Source of the DNA: Comamonadaceae bacterium 2FH
GTDB taxonomy: Bacteria > Pseudomonadota > Gammaproteobacteria > Burkholderiales > Burkholderiaceae_C
NCBI GenBank assembly: GCA_005503335.1
Contig: SCMQ01000015.1
Coordinates: 37,301 to 101,300, forward strand
DNA: 64,000 nt
Direction: 5' to 3'
Every line of letters starts with the position of its first letter. Positions within the stretch are counted from its first letter, which is position 1. Below the pieces are notes generated by a model that searched no databases, was not told the origin of the DNA, and saw nothing but the letters and a program-made list of their open reading frames with translations. This document shows, one piece after another, positions 39,531 through 47,524 of the stretch. Both the position numbers and the translations under genes were made by a program.

Positions 39531-40115
39531 TCAGGCCAGGTCGAGGAAGGCGAAAACCTGGTCGATATGGTCGTCGAAGTCGGACAGCGCATGGTCGCCG
39601 CCCTCGAGCAGCTTGATCTGCGCGCCGGCGTAGCGGGCCGTCATCTCGCGCCAGTCCAGCACCTCGTCGCCCTTGGCGATCACGGCGAAGAAGCGCTCGG
39701 GGTGGTGCAGGGGGCCAGCCTCCAGGGCGCGCAGTTCGGCGACGAAGGCCGGCTCGAAGAAGAATCGCTCCCCGGGGTCGTGCCAGCTGGTCTGCTCGCC
39801 GATATGGCGCGCCAGGTCGCGCGCCGGGTCCACGGCCGGGTTCAGCAGCACGGCCGGGCAGCCGGTCTGCTGCGCCACCCAGGTGGCATAGAAGCCGCCG
39901 AGCGAGGAGCCGACCACGGCCATGCGCTCGCGCGGCCAGCCCGCGATGCCTTGCCTGATCGCCGCCATGGCGGCACGCGGAGAGGGGGGTAGCTGCGGAC
40001 ACCACCAGGTCACGGCCGGGTGCTGCTCCTGCACCCGCGCCGCGACCTTTTGCGCCTTCATGGACTGGGGCGAGGAGCGGAAGCCGTGCAGGTAGAGCAG
40101 GTGGGTGGTGGGCAT
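39531..40115 (-). CDS. YqiA-like alpha/beta-hydrolase (esterase)
   Basis: A 194-residue alpha/beta-hydrolase. It opens LLYLHGFRSSPQSMKA (oxyanion HGF). The nucleophile elbow is VVGSSLGGFYATW, and the remaining catalytic residues are expected at AKGDEVLDW and GGDHALSDFDDH. This matches the YqiA family of small esterases of unclear physiological substrate. ATG at 40115 follows TATGAT by six bases. The open frame upstream of this ATG runs antisense-frame through the lipoprotein gene and is not used. Confidence 0.85.
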   Translation of the reverse strand: MPTTHLLYLHGFRSSPQSMKAQKVAARVQEQHPAVTWWCPQLPPSPRAAMAAIRQGIAGWPRERMAVVGSSLGGFYATWVAQQTGCPAVLLNPAVDPARDLARHIGEQTSWHDPGERFFFEPAFVAELRALEAGPLHHPERFFAVIAKGDEVLDWREMTARYAGAQIKLLEGGDHALSDFDDHIDQVFAFLDLA

Positions 40116-40121
40116 GGGGCG

Positions 40122-40127
40122 ATCATA
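40122..40127 (-). promoter_or_regulatory. -10-like TATGAT, 6 bases before the YqiA-like start
   Basis: On the minus strand TATGAT is followed by CGCCCC and ATG at 40115. There is no Shine-Dalgarno, so a leaderless transcript is predicted. Confidence 0.45.
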
Positions 40128-40225
40128 GGGGCTGCAAGACCGGGCGCCGAAACGAGAACTGACCGGCGCCGGTACATGTGCTGTCAGCCCTCGGCCGTCG
40201 CCCGCCGGCCACGTGCGCCAGCCCG

Positions 40226-42283
40226 CTACAGCGAGAAGTCCTTGGTGTGAGCGCTCGAGTTGATGGTGACGCTGCTGAACGCTCCGCTGCAGTTGCCAGG
40301 AATACAGGCGCGGATGTTGTAGATGCCGTAGGGCAGACTGATCGAATAACTGCCATCCGACTGCGTACGGGTGGCCACGAATTGATTCGTCGGGAAGGCG
40401 TTGCCGCCGCTTCTCAGTTGAACAGCGTAATTCCCCTTCGGCGCACCCCCAACCCTGACCGTTCCGGAAAGCACGCCGCCAACGGGCAGCGCCACAGTTC
40501 CCAAATCGGTCGACGTGCCGCCTACGACAATACTGAGATCGCTGGCCAGCGAAAACTGCGTTTGCCCGTTGTAGAGCGAGGAGCCAACCGCTGTGCCGTT
40601 GTCGATCTTGAATTCGACCCGAACCGGACTGATGGTGCTGTAAAGAGTCACCGACCCGTCGGCATTGCTGACCTCGAAACCCTGGTAGCCTGCGCTGCCG
40701 TCGTACACGGCGACCTTGGCTTGGCTCACGGCAAGACCGCCGGGACCTGTCAGTTTGGCCGTGACCGTCCCGACGGCGGCGCTGAAGTCCTTGACCACAA
40801 TTCCCGAGGAAATGTCCGCGGTCTGTGTTTGACCTCTGGTGCGCACGATGTAGTTGGCCTTGGGCGCGAGCCATAGGCGATATTGGCCTTGCAGGTCCGT
40901 GCGCAGCCCGTTTACAAAGGCTCCGGTGGTGCTGTCTGGCACGGTGCCGTCGTAGAAGCGCACGCTGATGCCGGTGACGTTTCCTGTGGTGGGATCGCTC
41001 ACTTTTCCTGAAATCTGGTAGCCGGCCGGCAGCGCGAAGTTGGTGGTGAGTTCGGTTCCCAGGCTCGCGGTCAGGGGCGAGGCTTCGCTGGCCGTGCCGG
41101 CCGTGGTGTCGCCTGCGACGTAATACTGCGTGGCGAACGGCTGTTGGGTCGTGTTCACCGCCGCGAGGGTATAGGTGCCGGGGCGCACGTTGAGCCTGAA
41201 CGCCCCGTCCGGACCGGTCATCGTTCCCGTAACGGGCTGGTCGCTGGTGACATCGCGGGTGTGAACCTTGATGCCGCCCAAGGCGCTGCCTGCGCCCGTC
41301 ACCTTGCCGCTGATGCGCACGCCGGGTTCCAGCACGAAGTCCGTGGAGACGGCGCTGCCCGCGACGGCGACCTTTTCAGCGCTGAACTGGTTGGCCGCGC
41401 CGCCATCCTGGGTCCACCACTCGCTCGCGGCGGTGCTGGTGCCCGTATGGTTGAAGGCGCCCAGGATGTAGTCGCCGGCCGGAACGTTCAGCGTGTACTG
41501 GCCCGTCGTGTCGGTATAGGCGATCGCCCGAGTGACCCAGTTGCCGAAGTCGCGCGCCACGATCTTGATGCCCGCCAGTGCTTGGCCGTTGGCATCTTTT
41601 ACCGAGCCGCTGATCACCCCGCTACTGACGACGCTGCTGACGATGTTGCTGGTTTCCTCGTCGGCCTGCGCCTTGGCCCTCAGCTGAGTGGTCGCCTCTG
41701 TGGCCGACGCATAGCTTGTGCCGTCGTTGGCGAGGGCTTGGATCGTGTCCTCGACTGCGGTGACTTCGGCAGTGGTGACACTGGCAAGACCGCTCGCGCT
41801 TGCGCTGGCCAGCACCAGGGTGGTTGTGGCGTTGGTTACCGGGTCCACGTTGACAGTGGTGCCGGTGACGATGGCGTCGAGTTGGCCGCCCGATGCCGTG
41901 GCGCGTACCACATATTTGCTCGATGGCGTGAATCCTTCCGGGGCTGTGAGGCTGTAGGCCCCGGTTGCATCGGTTGTTGCCGACGCCAGGGGGCTGCCGA
42001 CCTGGTTGCCGGCGGCGTCAGTTTCGATCAGATTCACGGCGACGCCGGCGCCCACGCCGGAGAACATGCCCGAGGTTTGCGCAAAGGCCGACGATATGAA
42101 GAGCCGGGCGAGCCGGCTCAGCAGGTCGGTCGGCTGATTGAAGGCGACTTGCCCTCCTGGGGCGGAGACGGTGCCGGCGATGGTGACGCCGGAGGCCGTG
42201 CTCGAATCCCCGCCGCACCCTGACAGGGTGAGCGTCGCAGCACCGGCCATTGCCAATGCAAGTTTTGCTGTTGTCATCTTCAT
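40226..42283 (-). CDS. outer-envelope lipoprotein with repeated carboxypeptidase-regulatory-like domains
   Basis: A 685-residue exported protein. The signal peptide MKMTTAKLALAMAGAATLTLSGC ends in a lipobox with Cys23. The rest is Thr/Ser/Gly/Val-rich and contains several beta-sandwich repeats with ISGSVKDANGQALAGIKIVARD, ISGKVTGAGSALGGIKVHTRD, ISGKVSDPTTGNVTGISVRFYD and LSGTVRVGGAPKGNYAVQLRSGG. Each repeat has the GxY(T/S)L pattern of carboxypeptidase regulatory-like (CarboxypepD_reg) domains. Such proteins are surface or adhesive in nature; no partner is visible. A strong AGGAGAG precedes the ATG. Base composition looks less GC-rich than the neighbours, and the gene sits next to a decayed kinase, suggesting a variable locus. 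Confidence 0.8.
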   Translation of the reverse strand: MKMTTAKLALAMAGAATLTLSGCGGDSSTASGVTIAGTVSAPGGQVAFNQPTDLLSRLARLFISSAFAQTSGMFSGVGAGVAVNLIETDAAGNQVGSPLASATTDATGAYSLTAPEGFTPSSKYVVRATASGGQLDAIVTGTTVNVDPVTNATTTLVLASASASGLASVTTAEVTAVEDTIQALANDGTSYASATEATTQLRAKAQADEETSNIVSSVVSSGVISGSVKDANGQALAGIKIVARDFGNWVTRAIAYTDTTGQYTLNVPAGDYILGAFNHTGTSTAASEWWTQDGGAANQFSAEKVAVAGSAVSTDFVLEPGVRISGKVTGAGSALGGIKVHTRDVTSDQPVTGTMTGPDGAFRLNVRPGTYTLAAVNTTQQPFATQYYVAGDTTAGTASEASPLTASLGTELTTNFALPAGYQISGKVSDPTTGNVTGISVRFYDGTVPDSTTGAFVNGLRTDLQGQYRLWLAPKANYIVRTRGQTQTADISSGIVVKDFSAAVGTVTAKLTGPGGLAVSQAKVAVYDGSAGYQGFEVSNADGSVTLYSTISPVRVEFKIDNGTAVGSSLYNGQTQFSLASDLSIVVGGTSTDLGTVALPVGGVLSGTVRVGGAPKGNYAVQLRSGGNAFPTNQFVATRTQSDGSYSISLPYGIYNIRACIPGNCSGAFSSVTINSSAHTKDFSL

Positions 42284-42348
42284 GCGTTCTCTCCTGATAT
42301 GGCTGCAAGCTGTCCGCGGGCGATGCCCGGGTCTCGCCCGGTCAGGAT

Positions 42349-42958
42349 TTGGCCGTTATTTGTGACAAGCTGCATCCCATAAAGGGGGGGCGCTTCGGTG
42401 ATGCCTTCGGCAGCGACACCTACCTGCGCTATTCGTCCGTGCTGTTCGGCCTCACGCTCGGCGGCATCGTGGTGACGCGTTTTCGCCGCGCCAGTGCCCA
42501 GGCCCGCGCGGCCGAGCGCGCGCGCATCCTGCGCGACATGCACGACGGCGTGGGCTCGCACATCAGCGCGGCGATCCGCCAGCTGCAGTCGGGCAAGGCC
42601 AGCCTGGTCGAGCTGTTGCAGACCCTGCGCGACTCGCTGGACCAGCTCAAGCTTTCGATCGACGCGCAGACCATGCGCCACCTGCAGTTCATGGTCTTCG
42701 AAGCACTGTCCAATGTGCTGCAGCATGCCCAAGCCGGCGTGGTGCGCATCGAGTCCGACATGGCGCAGGGCAGCGTGAGCCTGCGCATCATCGACAACGG
42801 CCGGGGCTTCGACGTGCAGGCGCCTCCGCGCAAGGGGCTGCTCTCCCTGCTCGATCGCGCCGGCGCGATCGGCGCACGCTTGACGCTGCACAGCGCGCCC
42901 GGACGCACGGTGCGTCGACATCCGCATTCCCCGGGAGGTTTCCGCCCGCGCGGGATAA
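42349..42958 (+). pseudogene. decayed sensor histidine kinase remnant
   Basis: The frame encodes pieces of a 7TM-type sensor kinase: RFRRASAQAR, the phosphoacceptor box RILRDMHDGVGSHISAAIRQLQSGKAS, and an HATPase part FMVFEALSNVLQHAQAGVVRIES and IDNGRGFDV. The sensor domain is missing at the 5-prime end. Junctions at SAQAR/AAERAR and LSIDAQ/TMRHLQF appear to lack the coiled-coil and the segment before the ATPase. One extra base near 42912 shifts the frame; the true end VDIRIPREVSARAG reads in the +1 frame to TAA at 42958. No good start codon exists. The uncorrected frame runs on into rodA, giving a false kinase-RodA fusion. Confidence 0.8.
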
Positions 42959-42959
42959 T
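42954..42959 (+). promoter_or_regulatory. -10-like GATAAT, 7 bases before the rodA start
   Basis: GATAAT followed by CGAGGCC and ATG at 42967. It overlaps the end of the kinase remnant. No Shine-Dalgarno is present. Confidence 0.5.
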
Positions 42960-42966
42960 CGAGGCC

Positions 42967-44121
42967 ATGGTGGCCATCATTGAAAAACCCTCGCTCTGGC
43001 GGCGAGCCTCCCTGGTCCTGCGCGGCTTCGACGGCCCGCTGGCCTTCGCCGTGTTCCTGCTGGCCTGCGCGGGCCTGCTGATCATGTATTCCTCGGGTTA
43101 CGACCACGGCACACGCTTTTTCGACCATGGCCGCAACATGCTGATCGCCGGCGCCATCATGTTCGTGGTGGCGCAGATCCCGCCGCAGCGGCTGATGCTG
43201 CTGGCGGTGCCGCTGTACACCCTGGGTGTGGCCCTGCTGATCGCCGTGGCCTTGTTCGGCATCACCAAGAAGGGCGCGCGGCGCTGGGTCAACGTGGGGG
43301 TGGTCATACAGCCCAGCGAAATCCTCAAGATCGCCATGCCGCTGATGCTGGCCTGGTGGTTCCAGAAGCGCGAGGGGCAGCTGCGCCCGCTCGACTTCCT
43401 GGTCGCCGGCGCCCTGCTGGCCCTGCCGGTCGGCCTGATCATGAAGCAGCCCGACCTCGGCACCTCGCTGCTGGTGCTGGCGGCCGGCCTGGCCGTGATC
43501 TTTTTCGCCGGCCTGAGCTGGAAGCTGATCCTGCCGCCGGTGCTGCTGGGGCTGGTGGGCATGGCGCTGCTGGTGGTCTTCGAGCCCGGTCTGTGCGCCG
43601 AGGGCGTGCGCTGGCCCGTGCTGCACGACTACCAGCAGCAGCGGGTGTGCACCCTGCTGGACCCCACGCGCGACCCGCTGGGCAAGGGCTTTCACATCAT
43701 CCAGGGCATGATCGCCATCGGTTCGGGCGGAGTGTTCGGCAAGGGCTTCATGCAGGGCACGCAGACGCACCTGGAGTTCATTCCCGAGCGCACCACCGAC
43801 TTCATCTTCGCCGCGTTTTCCGAGGAGTTCGGCCTGGTCGGCAACCTGGCGCTGATCGCGGCCTTCGTCTTCCTGGTGCTGCGCGGCCTGACCATTGCCC
43901 TGGAGGCGCCCACGCTGTTCGCCCGCCTGCTGGCCGGCAGCGTGACCATGATTTTCTTCACCTACGCCTTCGTCAACATGGGCATGGTCAGCGGCATCCT
44001 GCCCGTGGTGGGCGTGCCGCTGCCCTTCATCAGCTACGGCGGCACGGCCATGGTCACCCTGGGCCTGGGCCTGGGCATCCTGATGTCGATCGCCAAGTCC
44101 AAGCGCCTGGTGCAGACCTGA
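42967..44121 (+). CDS. rodA: rod-shape lipid II polymerase RodA
   Basis: A 384-residue SEDS-family membrane glycosyltransferase for sidewall growth. About ten transmembrane segments carry IMYSSGYDHG, GARRWVNVGVVIQPSEILKIAMPLMLAWW, IMKQPDLGTSLLV, FIPERTTDFIFAAFSEEFGLVGN and GVPLPFISYGGTAMVTLG. Unlike ftsW in this window it lacks the N-terminal Trp/Gly extension. It stands alone, away from mreBCD and the partner PBP2 gene, behind a kinase remnant. The ATG at 42967 is chosen because the conserved RodA N-terminus begins there. Confidence 0.94.
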   Translation: MVAIIEKPSLWRRASLVLRGFDGPLAFAVFLLACAGLLIMYSSGYDHGTRFFDHGRNMLIAGAIMFVVAQIPPQRLMLLAVPLYTLGVALLIAVALFGITKKGARRWVNVGVVIQPSEILKIAMPLMLAWWFQKREGQLRPLDFLVAGALLALPVGLIMKQPDLGTSLLVLAAGLAVIFFAGLSWKLILPPVLLGLVGMALLVVFEPGLCAEGVRWPVLHDYQQQRVCTLLDPTRDPLGKGFHIIQGMIAIGSGGVFGKGFMQGTQTHLEFIPERTTDFIFAAFSEEFGLVGNLALIAAFVFLVLRGLTIALEAPTLFARLLAGSVTMIFFTYAFVNMGMVSGILPVVGVPLPFISYGGTAMVTLGLGLGILMSIAKSKRLVQT

Positions 44122-44215
44122 ACGAGCCTTTTGTAACAAGCCGGCGTTGCACGAAACCGGGCGCCGGGTTAAAAAACGCGGGCCAACCGTGCTTTGGCAA
44201 CCAGAGGAGCGTTTC

Positions 44216-44551
44216 ATGGCAGGCAAGTTCGAGCTCAAGAAGTCCAAGAACGAGAAGTTCTTTTTCACACTGCATGCAGACAACGGCCAGACCATTCTGA
44301 CCAGCGAGATGTACGAATCCAAGCCCAGCGCGGTCAATGGCATCGAATCGGTGAAGAAGAATGCCGCTGCGGACCTGCGCTACGGACGCTTGGTCGGCAA
44401 GGACGGATCGCCCTATTTCACGCTCAAGGCCGGCAACGGCCAGGTGATCGGCCAGAGCCAGATGTATTCGGGCGAGAAGGCGCGCGACGAGGGTATCGCG
44501 TCCTGCAAGACCCACGGCCCGGGCGCCGCCGTCGACGACCAGGCGGCCTGA
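44216..44551 (+). CDS. DUF1508 (YegP-type) protein with two repeats
   Basis: A 111-residue protein built of two similar units, FELKKSKNEKFFFTLHADNGQTILTSEMYESK and YGRLVGKDGSPYFTLKAGNGQVIGQSQMYSGE. Each has the DUF1508 pattern FxLKxxNGQxIxxSxMY. The function of the family is unknown. ATG at 44216 has AGAGGAGC upstream; the longer open frame starting at 44147 is not conserved in character. A terminator follows. Confidence 0.85.
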   Translation: MAGKFELKKSKNEKFFFTLHADNGQTILTSEMYESKPSAVNGIESVKKNAAADLRYGRLVGKDGSPYFTLKAGNGQVIGQSQMYSGEKARDEGIASCKTHGPGAAVDDQAA

Positions 44552-44573
44552 GCCTGCGCCGCGCGGCGCCAAG

Positions 44574-44596
44574 AGGGGCGATGCTGCCCTTTTTTT
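44574..44596 (+). terminator. intrinsic terminator after the DUF1508 gene
   Basis: AGGGGC, a six-base loop and GCCCTT are followed by a seven-base T-run, 23 bases after the DUF1508 stop and before tldD. Confidence 0.7.
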
Positions 44597-44622
44597 CGTG
44601 GCGGGCCGCGCGCTTCCCTGCC

Positions 44623-44628
44623 TACAAT
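44623..44628 (+). promoter_or_regulatory. -10-like TACAAT, 6 bases before the tldD start
   Basis: TACAAT followed by GCAGCC and ATG at 44635, just downstream of a terminator. No Shine-Dalgarno is present. Confidence 0.5.
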
Positions 44629-44634
44629 GCAGCC

Positions 44635-46107
44635 ATGATCTCCCGCGAACCCACCCTCGAACGACTGGCCACGGCCCGCTCCCTGCTGCTCGAACCGTTC
44701 GGCCTCGACGAGAGCCACCTGACGCGCGCGCTGGCGGCCATCACCGCCTACCGCGTGGACGATGCGGACCTGTATTTCCAGTACACGCGCTCCGAGGGCT
44801 GGAGCCTGGAGGAGGGCATCGTCAAGACTGGCAGCTTCAGCATCGACCAGGGCGTGGGGGTGCGTGCGGTGTCGGGCGAGAAGACCGCCTTCGCCTATTC
44901 GGACGACATCTCCGAGTCCTCGCTGATGGACGCGGCGCTGACCGTGCGCAGCATTTCGACGGCCGCTCAGCAGCGGCGCGAGAAGATTCCCGCGCGCAAG
45001 GTCGCGCCCAGCCGCTCGCTCTACGCCGGCCTCGACCCCATCGCCACGCTGGACAGCACGGCCAAGGTGCGCCTGCTCGAGAAGGTCGAGCAGCAGGCGC
45101 GCGCGCGCGACCCGCGCATCGTGCAGGTGATGGCCGGCCTGGCCAGCGAGTACGACGTGGTGCTGGTGGCGCGCGCCGACGGCACGCTGGCGGCGGACGT
45201 GCGCCCGCTGGTGCGCCTGTCGGTGACCGTGATCGCCGAGCAGACGGTCGGCGGCAAGCCGCGCCGCGAGGTGGGCTCGGGCGGCGGCGGCGGCCGTTTC
45301 GGCCTCGACCACTTCGACGAGGCGCTGATCCAGCAGTACGTGGGCGACGCGGTCAAGGCCGCGCTGACCAATCTCGAGGCGCGCCCGGCGCCGGCCGGCG
45401 AGATGACCGTGGTGCTGGGCCCCGGCTGGCCCGGCATCCTGCTGCACGAGGCGATCGGCCATGGCCTGGAGGGCGACTTCAACCGCAAGGGCTCGAGTGC
45501 CTTCAGCGGCCGCATCGGCCAGCGCGTGGCGGCCAAGGGCGTCACGGTGCTGGATGACGGCACCCTGGCCGACCGGCGCGGATCGCTCAACATCGACGAC
45601 GAGGGCCATGTGTCGCAGCGCAACGTGCTGATCGAGGACGGCATCCTCAAGGGCTATATCCAGGACGCAATGAACGCGCGCCTGATGGGTGTGGCCCCCA
45701 CCGGCAATGGCCGGCGCGAGAGCTATGCCCATATTCCGATGCCGCGCATGACCAACACCTACATGCTGGGCGGCGACAAGGCGCCCGAGGAGATCGTCGC
45801 CAGCATCAAGAAGGGCCTGTACGCCACCAACTTCGGCGGCGGCCAGGTCGACATCACCAGCGGCAAGTTCGTGTTCTCGGCCAGCGAGGCCTTCTGGGTC
45901 GAGAACGGCAAGATCCTTTACCCCGTCAAGGGCGCAACCCTGGTCGGCAGCGGCCCCGAGTCGCTCAAGAAGGTCGGCATGATAGGCAACGACATGCGCC
46001 TGGATTCGGGCGTCGGCACCTGCGGCAAGGAGGGCCAGAGCGTGCCGGTGGGCGTGGGCCAGCCCACGCTGCGCATCGATGGCCTGACCGTGGGCGGAAC
46101 CGCCTGA
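44635..46107 (+). CDS. tldD: TldD metalloprotease subunit
   Basis: A 490-residue subunit of the TldD/TldE (PmbA) zinc protease. The metal-binding motif is GILLHEAIGHGLEGDFNRKGSSAFSGR (HExxxH). Other conserved blocks are VGVRAVSGEKTAFAYSDDI, RADGTLAADVRPLVRLSV, NGRRESYAHIPMPRMTNTYML and GGQVDITSGKFVFSASEAFWVENGKI. The partner gene tldE is not in the window. TldD/E degrades unfolded leader parts of peptides and some antitoxins in E. coli. ATG at 44635 agrees with the usual N-terminal length. Confidence 0.94.
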   Translation: MISREPTLERLATARSLLLEPFGLDESHLTRALAAITAYRVDDADLYFQYTRSEGWSLEEGIVKTGSFSIDQGVGVRAVSGEKTAFAYSDDISESSLMDAALTVRSISTAAQQRREKIPARKVAPSRSLYAGLDPIATLDSTAKVRLLEKVEQQARARDPRIVQVMAGLASEYDVVLVARADGTLAADVRPLVRLSVTVIAEQTVGGKPRREVGSGGGGGRFGLDHFDEALIQQYVGDAVKAALTNLEARPAPAGEMTVVLGPGWPGILLHEAIGHGLEGDFNRKGSSAFSGRIGQRVAAKGVTVLDDGTLADRRGSLNIDDEGHVSQRNVLIEDGILKGYIQDAMNARLMGVAPTGNGRRESYAHIPMPRMTNTYMLGGDKAPEEIVASIKKGLYATNFGGGQVDITSGKFVFSASEAFWVENGKILYPVKGATLVGSGPESLKKVGMIGNDMRLDSGVGTCGKEGQSVPVGVGQPTLRIDGLTVGGTA

Positions 46108-46129
46108 GTTCGAAAATCCCGGGCAGGGC

Positions 46130-46157
46130 TTGACGGCCGCGCCAGCTGTGCTACATT
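46130..46157 (+). promoter_or_regulatory. sigma-70 promoter of the aroG attenuator leader
   Basis: TTGACG (46130-46135), 16 bases, TACATT (46152-46157). The expected start of transcription, about 46163-46165, falls directly before the leader-peptide ATG at 46166. This is the best-formed promoter I see in the window. Confidence 0.7.
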
Positions 46158-46165
46158 CGCGACTT

Positions 46166-46237
46166 ATGCAAACGCGCATCGCTTTTTACTTTTACTTTTG
46201 GTTCTCTGTCCCCGGCGGACGAGAGGCGAGCGTGTAA
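46166..46237 (+). CDS. Phe/Tyr/Trp-rich leader peptide of the aroG attenuator
   Basis: A 23-codon frame with the sequence MQTRIAFYFYFWFSVPGG then REASV. Seven consecutive codons (46184-46204) specify F-Y-F-Y-F-W-F, exactly the amino acids whose common pathway starts with the DAHP synthase encoded 100 bases downstream. No Shine-Dalgarno precedes the ATG and the predicted transcription start is one to three bases upstream, so it is probably translated from a leaderless mRNA, as known for the Sinorhizobium trpL leader. Stalling on the aromatic codons would free 46212-46218 to form the antiterminator; reading to the stop would cover it. Confidence 0.8.
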   Translation: MQTRIAFYFYFWFSVPGGREASV

Positions 46238-46291
46238 GCACCCGAACCCCTCACAAAGAACCGCCGGAGCCCCAAGCCCGGCGGTTTTTTT
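46212..46291 (+). terminator. attenuator: antiterminator and terminator stems upstream of aroG
   Basis: The terminator is CCGCCGG (46261-46267) pairing with CCGGCGG (46278-46284), followed by seven T (46285-46291). The same CCGGCGG heptamer occurs at 46212-46218 inside the leader-peptide frame. It can pair with 46261-46267 instead, forming a mutually exclusive antiterminator. The arrangement is a classical translation-coupled attenuator responding to charged Phe, Tyr and Trp tRNAs. The 230-base gap between tldD and aroG is fully explained by this leader. Confidence 0.85.
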
Positions 46292-46337
46292 ATGCCCTGA
46301 ATTTTTCGAACCCTTCACCTTCCGAGGAGCCAGAACG

Positions 46338-47462
46338 ATGAACGCCAAAGCAGCCTCCGCCAGCGATGCCTGGTATGCGCACCCCGTCGACAAGACCAGC
46401 CAGACCGACGACCAACGCATCAAGGACATCACCGTGCTGCCGCCTCCCGAACACCTGATCCGTTTCTTCCCGATCGGCGGCACGCCGGTCGAATCGCTGA
46501 TCGCCCACACGCGCAAGAACATCCACAACATCATCGCCGGCAAGGACGACCGCCTGCTGGTCGTGATCGGCCCCTGCTCGATCCACGACCCGGCCGCTGC
46601 GCTCGACTACGCGCGCCGCCTCAAGCCCCTGCGCGACAAGTACGCCGACTCCCTGGAGGTCGTGATGCGCGTGTACTTCGAAAAGCCTCGCACCACGGTG
46701 GGCTGGAAAGGGCTGATCAACGACCCCTACCTCGACGAGAGCTTCCGCATCGACGAGGGCCTGCGCATCGCGCGCCAGCTGCTGATCGAGATCAACCGCC
46801 TGGGCCTGCCGGCGGGCAGCGAGTTCCTGGACGTGATCTCGCCGCAGTACATCGGCGACCTGATCAGCTGGGGCGCGATCGGTGCGCGCACCACGGAAAG
46901 CCAGGTGCATCGCGAGCTGGCGTCGGGCCTGTCGGCGCCGATCGGCTTCAAGAACGGTACCGACGGCAACATCAAGATCGCCACCGACGCGATCCAGGCC
47001 GCCGCGCGCGGCCACCATTTCCTGTCCGTGCACAAGAACGGCCAGGTCGCCATCGTGCAGACCCAGGGCAACAAGGATTGCCACGTCATCCTGCGCGGCG
47101 GCAAGGCGCCCAATTACGACGCGGCCAGCGTGGCCGCGGCCTGCAAGGAGCTCGAAGCGGCCAAGCTGCCGGCCACCCTGATGGTGGACTGCAGCCATGC
47201 CAACAGCTCCAAGCAGCACGAACGGCAAGTCGATGTGGCGCGGGACATTGCCGCACAACTCTCAGGGGGGTCGCGCCACATTTTCGGTGTCATGGTGGAA
47301 AGCCACATCGTCGCGGGGGCGCAGAAGTTCACCCCCGGCAAGGACGACGTGGCCAAGCTCGAATACGGCAAGAGCATCACCGACGCCTGCATAGGCTGGG
47401 ACGACTCGTTGCGGGTGCTCGACGTCCTGTCGGAGGCTGTCAAGGCGCGGCGCGCCCGCTGA
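46338..47462 (+). CDS. aroG: class I 3-deoxy-7-phosphoheptulonate (DAHP) synthase
   Basis: A 374-residue class I DAHP synthase, condensing PEP and erythrose 4-phosphate to start aromatic amino acid synthesis. Motifs are LVVIGPCSIHDPAAALDYA with the metal-binding Cys near residue 81, RVYFEKPRTTVGWKGLINDP, GARTTESQVHRELASGL, GFKNGTDGNIKIATDAI and MVDCSHANSSK. A GAGGAGCC precedes the ATG. It is controlled by the attenuator immediately upstream. Whether allosteric control by Phe, Tyr or Trp also exists cannot be read with certainty, so the symbol aroG is family-level. Confidence 0.93.
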   Translation: MNAKAASASDAWYAHPVDKTSQTDDQRIKDITVLPPPEHLIRFFPIGGTPVESLIAHTRKNIHNIIAGKDDRLLVVIGPCSIHDPAAALDYARRLKPLRDKYADSLEVVMRVYFEKPRTTVGWKGLINDPYLDESFRIDEGLRIARQLLIEINRLGLPAGSEFLDVISPQYIGDLISWGAIGARTTESQVHRELASGLSAPIGFKNGTDGNIKIATDAIQAAARGHHFLSVHKNGQVAIVQTQGNKDCHVILRGGKAPNYDAASVAAACKELEAAKLPATLMVDCSHANSSKQHERQVDVARDIAAQLSGGSRHIFGVMVESHIVAGAQKFTPGKDDVAKLEYGKSITDACIGWDDSLRVLDVLSEAVKARRAR

Positions 47463-47524
47463 AGCTGCGAGTGGGCGCGGCCTGCACGGGTTGGCGGCGA
47501 TGGCCAGGCAGTCGGTGCGCCTGT

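Noticed and set aside
42349..44121. A 590-residue histidine kinase-RodA fusion protein
   Set aside because: The join depends on a frameshift in a decayed kinase; RodA has its own conserved N-terminus at 42967 and its own putative -10.
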